A stretch of DNA of 62,500 bases from Cristatella mucedo (taxonomy: Eukaryota; Bryozoa; Phylactolaemata; Cristatellidae): assembly GCA_009760855.2 (NCBI GenBank), contig WPIO01000005.1, positions 1,737,501 through 1,800,000 on the forward strand. The letters are read 5' to 3'. Within the stretch, counting starts at the first letter, position 1; the number at the start of each line of letters is the position of its first letter. The notes under the pieces were generated by a model, which was not told the DNA's origin, did no database searches, and saw only the letters and a program-made list of their open reading frames with translations. The position numbers and the translations under genes are program-made. Of this stretch, positions 53,811 to 62,500 are shown piece after piece.

Positions 53811-53870
53811 TAACAATTGTATTGCACCCTAGGGGAACTAAATCTCTTTGTAGGCACTTTCCCACACAGG
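53811..53870 (-). mobile_element. CR1-like LINE/SINE B 3' tail fragment
   Basis: AAGTGCCTACAAAGAGATTT then AGTTCCCCTAGGGTGCAATA on the minus strand, directly next to the SINE A copy. Confidence 0.6.
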
Positions 53871-54926
53871 TAGGAAAGTCTTTACCCCAGTCTCTCCCGA
53901 CTATTAGTCGTTTTAGCCCTTATCCATCCCACGAGTAGTTCTGTTGCTATTTTTGTCTCACTTCCTTCCTCCCCCCTCTCTCCCACCCCTTCGGTATCCC
54001 TCGGCAGTATCATTTTAAATCTCTTGAAGTCGAGCAGTGACCCTCACTCTACCGCTCCATTTTCAGCCTCCACTGCCCTTACCCAGCAGCCACCAGCAGT
54101 GAGTGACCCAGTCCTCTGCAGCTTGCAGCTGTCACCCTGTCACCCTGTCCTGTCTGTCTTACTCCACCTTGTCTGATTGGTGGGACTAGCAACTAGTGGC
54201 AGGTGTCTCCTTGTCAGACAGTCCTGCTGGTCAATCAGTGTAAACAAAAGGACCTCAACAATGCCTGCAGACAAGCACAGGATAGCCTGTGGTTTCCCGT
54301 CTATGCATCAGCTGCAGAAAGGTTCAAGGTTTCATGTTCAAGGGTACAATGATAGGGAGGAAGTAGATTAAGCAGGCTGACATTTCCACCCTCCTCCCTG
54401 CTGCACAATGATATGTTTGGCACGCCATTGACAACAGTCTCTCCTGCGTGGCAGCTCACAGCAGCCAGGCATGTGCTGCCGCCGGGTGCGGGCAGCAGCA
54501 GCGCTGACCTGCAAGCCAGGCCGTGGCCGCAAAGTGGAACTCAGCTAGGAGCACGTGGGACTGCTACTGCAGCAGCGCTCTGAACGACTACCGGCGCCGT
54601 TGGCTCGCTCTGTCGTGCAGGACAGACAAAGGCAGAATTGCAAAAGCGTGCCCAATCAGTTCTGCCGGGCGCCTTGATGACTGGAAGCTATCGCGTGAAC
54701 ATGAGAATATGGCTGCTACACTTGCTTCACTGCCCTTCTGGCTTAGCCGCCCCTTTGTGGCAAGTGTTAGGTGTAAAAAACGTGCCCTTTGACTGAATTT
54801 AGTATGCTTACGGATAGGTTGACTGCATCCAACAAGGTTCCAAGCCTCGTAAGAAGAGCTCGGTGGTTGAGAAAATCCAGCTTTCCAGCATTCAATAGTC
54901 GTTAGCACTAATGTAATGTACTGCAT
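53871..54926. other. Spacer, no gene seen
   Basis: No motif recognised; one pyrimidine-rich patch near 53960-54000. Confidence 0.45.
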
Positions 54927-54944
54927 TTCTCTCTCTCTCTCTCT

Positions 54945-55016
<72 letters not shown>

Positions 55017-55040
55017 ATCTCTCACTCTCTCTTTCTGTGT
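54927..55040. repeat. (CT)n microsatellite
   Basis: CT tract with CCCTCC and TTCATC interruptions. Confidence 0.95.
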
Positions 55041-55572
<532 letters not shown>

Positions 55573-55672
55573 AAGAGCTCTTGCCAGATTGCACACTCTC
55601 AGGAGGAGCTCTCCGAGGGCATGTGTGGTGAGAGGCAAAGCGCTTGCTTAAGCAGTGTCTGCTGACACAGCT

Positions 55673-55709
55673 GGCTCATGCAGCAGCGCTATGTGCTGCT
55701 GCATGAGCC
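55673..55709. repeat. Perfect inverted repeat, 15-bp arms, 7-nt loop
   Basis: GGCTCATGCAGCAGC and GCTGCTGCATGAGCC around GCTATGT, with two further outer pairs (one G-T). Confidence 0.95.
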
Positions 55710-57523
55710 GGTTGACCAGCATCGCACGGCAGCCGTGCTGCTTCGAGACCAGCCGACCTGCTCGTTGTTTGAACTGAGAAGTTCAATTCGCCCCCACCCA
55801 CCGATATTGTGCCTCGACGTAGTGCCAGGAGCTAAAAGCAAATAGCACCGACAGCTCAGCACAAACAAAGCAGCAGTGTGCCGACGGCTCTGGCCAATTA
55901 TGATACTTCCAGCCAACTCGGCAGGCAGCCAACTAGCCTCAGAGTGGCCTCCACATGACCTCCTCGTCAGCCGCAGCAGTGGCAGGGCGTCAGCTGGCTC
56001 CGCATCAGTATCGCCATCTTCATCTGACTGACGGCAGTGGCAGCAGATGAGACAGTGCTGTGCGAGAGAACTGAGCAGGCGCCGGCCTGTTAACTCCTCC
56101 CCCAAGTTCATCCCGAGCAGCAGCCAGTCTCGGTGCTGCTAATCTTGGCTGGCGAGTGCAGTTAGCTGATTGGTCACCAGGCCGGTGCACTGCAAGGGCC
56201 GCTTCAACTGGCATCTCTGGTAGCTCAAATAACACAACGAGTGGAGCGGCTCTAGCTGCTCCGTCTCATGACAGCTCCAGCTTGTCGAACAGTGGGGGGC
56301 TGGGCAGTGTCAACTTCCCCGGCAAATTTTCGATTTCTCGCCGGAGCGAATTTTCACATGACTGACTCGGGCCCACAGTCTCCTGCTGGGAAAAAGAACA
56401 CTGCCAGAGGACACGATGTCCGATCTGCCGCAGTTCACCTTGCCTCGACCTTCCCAGCGAAAGCCCAGGTCTAGGCACTCGACTCGACTTGACTGGACAC
56501 GGTGGCAACGGTGGCCTGATCACGTGATTGCCCAGCCCACTGCCTGCTGCTCTCAGCTGCTGCTGCATGTCTTGCTAGTGATGTGTTTGGCTCGAGTCTT
56601 CCACCGCCGTCACAAGCTGAGCCTGGTAGCCACTGTGGGTTGCCCACGCTTTGCCAACAAAGAAAGCTCGGTGCTGCCGGGCGAGGAGAATGGAGCCTAT
56701 AGTGTAAGAGATCTGGCATCGGTAGATCTGGCCATATTAGAGCTCTGGTTGGCATCAACAGCGAGAGAGCTCGAGCGCAGCAGTTTCATGAGTCATCGCA
56801 GATGTCGCCAGCTTCGGTCTCCGCGCGAAGCCATGTAGTCGCCATTCAATGTGATGGTGATAAGTAAGAAATAGTTCAGGACTCCACACCTGCCAGGATC
56901 TCATCACCGGGGTCATTGGTTTTATTGCACACCACGTTCGTCTTTTACCACTTGATTATGCGAATACCGCCTTCTTCAGAAATAGAAGCGATTGCCTAAG
57001 CATGCAATTTTTCGTCTCGAAATAGGATGAGTGAGTGAGCCAACATTTGCATTTTGCATGCTGACTGGTTCAAGGTTAACCATTTCTCAATACTAGGCAT
57101 GCAAACACACTGGCTAACTACATTGTAATTCAAAGGCTTTCGACTTGAAAACGTAGTTCTTCGGCGTATCTGATGTCACTGTACTAATCGAGGCCGTTGA
57201 TGGCAGTTTTCAGTCTATTCGAACTGTATATTTGCCTGACAACCCAAGTGGCACTAGAAAATGATGACAGCCAGACAGTGGTATGACTAGAGTGGCTCGT
57301 GGAGCAAGCATTGTTTGCACAAGTTATAAGAATGCTATTACATATGGCCACACTGTCTGAGATGGGGTAGCAGCTGCTCCAACACTTCAGTGTGACCTGG
57401 AGCAGAGGTGCTCGACGTCAGCAACCGATTAACCTTGGGCTCAGCCTCGATCTGGAGCAGAGTGATGCCAGCCTGAAACTGCAGCAGCCTGGCCTAACTA
57501 GGAGTATTGGGATTGGAAATGCA

Positions 57524-57524
<1 letters not shown>
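55710..57524. other. Spacer with unassigned open frames
   Basis: The longest frames are 55689-56111 (minus, 140 codons) and 56416-56838 (plus, 140 codons). Neither has a domain or splice context I recognise. Confidence 0.45.
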
Positions 57525-57588
<64 letters not shown>

Positions 57589-57590
57589 TG
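57525..57590. repeat. (GA)n microsatellite
   Basis: About 31 GA units, followed by scattered GA-rich sequence to 57650. Confidence 0.96.
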
Positions 57591-58329
57591 GAGGTAAATG
57601 AGTGAGAATAAAAAGATAAACAGAGATTTAAAGAGAGAGAAAGAGAGTGTGAAGTATAGCATTTGGCAGCTTGAGTCGTTTTGCCAACAGTCTAAAGAAT
57701 CGTCTCATAATTGAAAACGATATGCACAGCAGCAGCAGCAGACAGCTAAAAGCAGCAGCAAATAGCAGCAGCAGCATAAGAATCCTTATTAAGTCATTGA
57801 CAGATGAAACCTATGACGGCCTCCAAAGCTTGTGGCTGAGGTCCCATCGACAGGACCGTTTTTGTAGCTATTGTGCACAGCCTATGGCAAGCGAGTCCAT
57901 TAATTATCTCCTTTTCTGGTGGCACTGCTTCATCAGACATGCTGCAAGCTTCTCACACCATTGACTTGTTGCTACACTGAGCTTGAGCCTACTTGAGCGT
58001 GTTCTAACGTAAGCTCACCGAAAAGATTTTAGGAATTGCATAAGACACCACGTACTTAGTAACTATTCACTCTCGGAGGTACCCTATTGGTGTGGGCCGG
58101 CTTTTACATAAACCTGATTATTTACATAAAAAATGGACTAACACCGATGGCCGTGTCTACGATAACTGTTAGATACAAAAACACCCTGGCGGTCTGGAAC
58201 GATATCCCACCTGCTACAAATGGCAGAGCTTAAGTTTTGACACTTGCAGTTCGATTGTCACACTTGCAATCAGCGAATGTTTCCTGCGCATGTACTTGTG
58301 CACAGGGCGGATTTTTGCACTTGATGGTA
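57591..58329. other. Spacer with a CAG patch
   Basis: A 97-codon frame (57671-57964) covers a short CAG run at 57728-57775 and has no recognised domain. Confidence 0.45.
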
Positions 58330-59350
58330 GCCCAACACATAAGAAGATGTTCCTACGACGCTTATCTTATCTTATCTTATCACGGGAAAGACGAAGGAGC
58401 TGAATGGTTAATTGAAGACCAGATCGTCGCCTATCACAAGATGGATCTTAACAACGTGAATTTGGCACGGAAGCTTGGTTTAAGCCTGAGGGAGCCGTCA
58501 GGTATAATCTGGAGTACTTTCGGGGTGGTAGAATGGACGTCTTACCACGCTCCCACGTTTTATGACAAAAAAAGATGGGCGTCTGCTAAAACCGGCTACA
58601 CTGGGCTGAAGGAAAGCACCACTTCGAGCTCTATCCAAGACCTTAGAAGAGGCCACCGGCAAGGCTGTTAGGGTTGATATGTTTCATAAGAGGCTTATAG
58701 AGCATGACATTTACAGAAGAGTTGGTAAACGCAAGCTGTTAATGAACAAACGACAACGAAATTGCCACAGGCAGTGGGCCCAAAAACACAACTAAGTTTA
58801 CAGCTGCCGACTGGAGCAGTATGGACCTTTGGACCAATTAAAGTAAATTTATGGTTCTCGGAAATGGCAAGCCGAGGACTTTCGTCAATCGAAGAAAAGG
58901 CGAAGAACTGAGCCACCAGAACCGCTTGCAATGTACGCTCATGTGAGGAGGCGGAAGTGTGCTTGCTTGGTCTTTTTATGGCACATGGCAAAAGAACTCT
59001 ACACCGAATGAACGGGATTATGTACAGGAACGTGTTCATGGGCATCGTCAAAAATGTTGGCATGCGCTGTGCCAGAGCTCTTTTGGGGGAGCAGTACGTT
59101 TGTCAAATAGATAATGATCCCAAGCATACTAGAAAAGTGCTTGAGTCCTTGGTTGCCTGAGCCAATCTCCCGATCTTAACTCTATTGAGCATCTGTGAGA
59201 CAGGTTGGACTACTCACGTAATGCTGAGAACAGTATCTCTCCCCAGCAGCTTTTTGGTCGGCTTAAGCATCTGTGGACTGCATTACTCCGGATGTTTGCC
59301 GAAAGCTGACCCAGTCAATGCCTTGGCGAATACATGAAGTCATAAAGAAC
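58330..59350 (+). pseudogene. Tc1/mariner transposase, decayed
   Basis: Order of surviving pieces: an HTH-like start AYHKMDLNNVNLARKLGLS; RLIEHDIYRRVGKRKLLMN; the CGGGSVLAWSFYGTW block matching the Tc1 VWGCFS region; LHRMNGIMYRNVF; and QIDNDPKHTRKV, which carries the second catalytic Asp. The first Asp block (after AADWSSMDLWT) and the C-terminal SPDLNPIE-type block are broken, and at least three frames are needed. No terminal inverted repeats were identified. Confidence 0.78.
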
Positions 59351-60880
59351 AGGGGTAGTTCGACCTCTATTGATGTGAGTATCCATTAATGCATGATCCA
59401 AGTTCAGATCTTATAATAGAAAATATTAAAACCTCATGAGCATGTTTTTAGTGCTGTTCAATGAAGAGCTCAGGCAAGTCAATCATCTGATGGGACAGCG
59501 GTTTGGTGGTGGTACCTATTCACCCTCGTAAATACTTTTGCGTTTGAGTGTACATGCTGATCGTGAATTGATGCTCGCGGGGTGGCGCTCGGCTTCTGTG
59601 CCCTGTTTAGTTATCGAAACAGCCAGTGATTGGTTCGAGACTAATGTTTCAGACATTCAGTTCCTAGTAGATTGACTTTGGCTGGCTGCTGAAAGAAGCC
59701 AAGATTAGGAAGTCGCGACCTCGATTTGATTTGGCCGAAGTAGAATGAGAATAGAAAAGCAGGAGCGGTGGTGGTGGAGCTAATTAGCTTTCGGTAGATT
59801 CCAGTAGTTCCTACTCGGGAAGTCGATCGAACGCAATCTGAACACCTCCCCTCACAGCAGTGTACCAATGGGATCATCAATGTGAGCCCCTTGGAAGTCG
59901 ATGTCTTTGCCAGGCCGTGCCGTGTCGACATAATTCAGGCAGACTGTCAAGCTATGTCCCATCCCCCAATCGCTGCTAGGGGTACACAAAAACGCCGAAG
60001 ATTGAGCACAACTCTGTGAGCTCTTAAACGTCTACGGTCATAACTATAGAGACCATGAAACATCTATGCAAGTCCTTTGCAGCAGGTTCTCTGCTCGAGT
60101 TCTGAACGTCAGAGCTGAACCTCCAGGACTCTGTGTGAGCACAGCAGTGTTATAATGCCGAACGCTCAGGTGAGGAGATGCATTCGGCAGCTGGCCAAAC
60201 AGCGTAGCCCACTCCCGAATGCCGGTGCTCTGCTGGTTACACAATGACCAGGTCGCCTTGCCTGCAGCGTTTTTGGCTCTATGCTACTTACCATTATGAA
60301 AGAGGTCACGGGTTAATTGGCGTGAGCCCTGCATAAAGCACAAATAGAGTATCTTACTGAACTTTACTGGAATGCATACTATAGCACTTCTCGTCTAGTT
60401 CAGTGTTATTCCCACACCCACTGCAAGTACACACCAAGGCAAACATGCATGGACGTCGCCCTACACGCTACCTACAGGCTACCTACACCCTACACGCCTC
60501 GACCTACGCGCAGGGCGCTACTTCAGGGGAAATGACTCCCAGTATCGGTTCAGGCTCCTTGTGGCTCAGCAGGAACCCCTCGAGTGCCTCGAACGCTGCT
60601 GCAACCGCTGGATCCGCCTACTCGACAAGCGTTACGCCTTCCGCCATCTATCTAGGAGCTGAAACAACCAACCACATGCACGTACACGACTGATGCATCC
60701 GACGTGCTGGACATCCGGCATCTCGAGCCTTTCAGCCGAACAGCTGACTGTAGAACTTCTGCTGTAGTCGTAGCTGGTAGTGGTCAGAGTGCCTGCCACA
60801 TTTCTTGCTCGGCGGTGACTCAAATCCGGTAGGTCGTTAGTTGGCTGACTTGCTGTCAGGCTCTCCTAGCAAGCTCATTC
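59351..60880. other. Spacer, no gene seen
   Basis: Frames under 100 codons, no motif. A CTATTCAC(C/T)CTCG match occurs near 58065 and 59516, outside the Tc1 remnant; significance unclear. Confidence 0.4.
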
Positions 60881-61021
60881 AATAAATATAGTTCATTTGT
60901 ATAGCGCCCTAAGGGAACTCAATCTCTATTCAGGCACTTCACGTATGCCTCGGGGGCTCGAGACCACGACCTCCTCCGCCAGACCTTGTTCGGAACGATC
61001 ACGTGAGCCACGGGGCCAAAC
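60881..61021 (-). mobile_element. SINE B copy
   Basis: Minus strand: TTTGGCCCCGTGGCTCACGT (A-box region), GGTCTCGAGCCCC (B box), then GAAGTGCCTGAATAGAGATT, AGTTCCCTTAGGGCGC and an AT-rich end. Confidence 0.8.
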
Positions 61022-62500
61022 TTCGCGCGGCAGCAAGTCTGGCGGAAGCTCCGACAGCTGCAGCTGCAGCTGCAGCTTAGGCTCTGCGGCGGGCACTTGG
61101 ACTTGTGCTGACACCGACCCTCCAGACTCGCCGTCTTGCTAAAGTCCGTCTGAACTCCTCAAATAGTTTAGGCTATAGTCCACTTCATGTGAGAGAGATG
61201 TAGAGAGCCAAAGTACCAGGTCCCGGCCTGTGCAGGCCATCGTCCCTGCTTATCTTCGAAGCGATCATCAACCGTCCTACCGTAACCTAACCCTATAGAC
61301 CACAAACCTGCTTTCCCCACTTATTTGCCAAGCCCTAAACCATCCTACCATAAACCTAAACCGTAAACTCGCCAGACGGCCTTGCCAGAAGCCGGAGCTC
61401 TAAACCTGCCAAACCATTCAGCAGTAGCTAGTCTAAAAATCTTTCCTATAAGGCGAGGTACAACGGTGCGCACACCGCGAATGCAAATATGCATATGATG
61501 AACGCTCCCAAGAACGATTCTGACTCATGTGTCTTAGAGAGTGCATGGATGCTGTGAGATGACCATCTAGTCTAATGTATCCTTTCCTTCCCTCTCACCG
61601 GCCTCTGCCGGTGGCTGACTTTCCTCCGAGATCCCATCACCTGTCGTCCCAGGCTTTGACCCAGGCCTTGACCCTGACCCCAGGCTTTGACGTGAGGCCT
61701 CACGATGCTGTCGGCTCGATGGTTTCGACTAAAAACATAACCATCCACGCCCAATATCGCAGCAGGTTTGCTCATGGCTGCCATAGATAGGGAAAGTATG
61801 CAAGCACGAATTCGACAGGCAGGTTCCGGCTGGCTAAGTGGAACACCCTCGGTGGTACCACCGGTATCCCAGTCAGAGCGAGCTGTGGCAGCCACCGTGC
61901 CAAGCTCGGCCGATCTGCAGCAGAGACCTCAGAGGGTCTCTGAGAGCTAGCGAATCCTATGTATCGCTGCTGCCCTGCAGACGTGCTTGCATTTTCAAGT
62001 TTGCGTATACACTGTGGACATGCGCATCCTCGAATAATTCCATGCAATGGCATCGTGCTAAGTGGTTGCTTTACTTGAGAGGGTCTGATGGCACACTAAA
62101 AGGTCAAGTGGATTTTATAGTGAGCCTTGGGCACCCAACAGCGGTAATCTTATACAGTACAGAAAATCTTGGAAACCCTCATGTGGGAAGGAAGATTGCA
62201 AACTTAAGCTGACTAAGTATAAAGCCAAGAATAGTAGGCCAGCTTGTGGAGGTAAAGTCAGTATCGGTATTGGCAACAGGAGACGAGATATCATCGTTGT
62301 GCAAGACCTTTTCGAAGTGACTTCCACAAGCATTAGGTGCAAGAGCAGCAGCAGAGTTCCGAGGTTGTTCGGAATGTGCATCTCATTTGGCAAATAAGTA
62401 CGAGCGTCATACGATGTGCGCCTCCGAGTCGAGTCACCCATGAACTAACCTTGAATATAAACTAGCTCTGAACCATCTATGCTGCTCAAAGTCTAGACTC
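61022..62500. other. Spacer to window end, no gene seen
   Basis: It has a short CAGCTG run at 61056-61078 and a cytosine-rich stretch at 61275-61370 with CCTAACCCTA-like words. The terminal frames (62115-62441 minus, 61838-62212 plus) show no recognised motif. Confidence 0.45.

Noticed and set aside
61275-61370. Interstitial telomere repeat
   Set aside because: Only scattered CCTAACCCTA-like words, with no tandem TTAGGG/CCCTAA array.

Overview
The window reads as nuclear DNA of an animal, most likely a bilaterian invertebrate. It has introns with GT/AG borders, a 7TM receptor-like gene, a FAM53-family gene, non-LTR retrotransposon and Tc1/mariner remnants, tRNA-derived SINEs and very many simple repeats. 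Phylum cannot be fixed from the sequence; a spiralian (lophotrochozoan) source is a weak inference. Gene density is low: two protein genes are recognisable in 62.5 kb, and most long open frames are translations of simple repeats or GC-rich DNA.

Layout. 0-5.8 kb: AT-rich spacer with SINE and CR1-like LINE remnants, including opposed LINE copies at 3.2-4.5 kb. 5.8-7.7 kb: a SINE (called SINE A here), then an intronless coding block for a divergent seven-transmembrane receptor. 8.5-14.5 kb: LINE tails, a nested LINE insertion (11.3-12.6 kb) and large (CT)n and (CTAT)n arrays. 14.56-18.0 kb: a decayed R2-superfamily retrotransposon with an N-terminal C2H2 finger, reverse transcriptase, CCHC knuckle and PD-x12-D endonuclease, followed by a CR1-like LINE at 18.07-18.93 kb. 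19-29 kb: a CpG-rich domain with (CCG)n, many perfect short-loop inverted repeats and no protein I can name. 29-46 kb: spacer with SINEs, LINE ends and microsatellites. 46.9-52.04 kb: a five-coding-exon FAM53 gene that can be joined in frame from its N-terminal motif to its C-terminal motif; its last intron holds about 1.45 kb of pyrimidine-rich satellite. 52-62.5 kb: spacer with microsatellites, a decayed Tc1/mariner element at 58.3-59.35 kb and more SINEs.

The repeats form a connected set. A CR1-like LINE ends in a conserved tail plus (ATT)n. SINE B has a tRNA-like head and a closely similar tail, which suggests it uses the LINE's machinery. SINE A has a tRNA-like head with a perfect palindrome between the A and B boxes and a different body. 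The two protein genes show no functional link. The most unusual signals are the recurrent perfect inverted duplications with 3-9 nt spacers (mostly in the CpG-rich domain), the giant intronic pyrimidine tract in FAM53, the apparently undescribed SINE A, and the receptor that lacks several class A hallmark residues.
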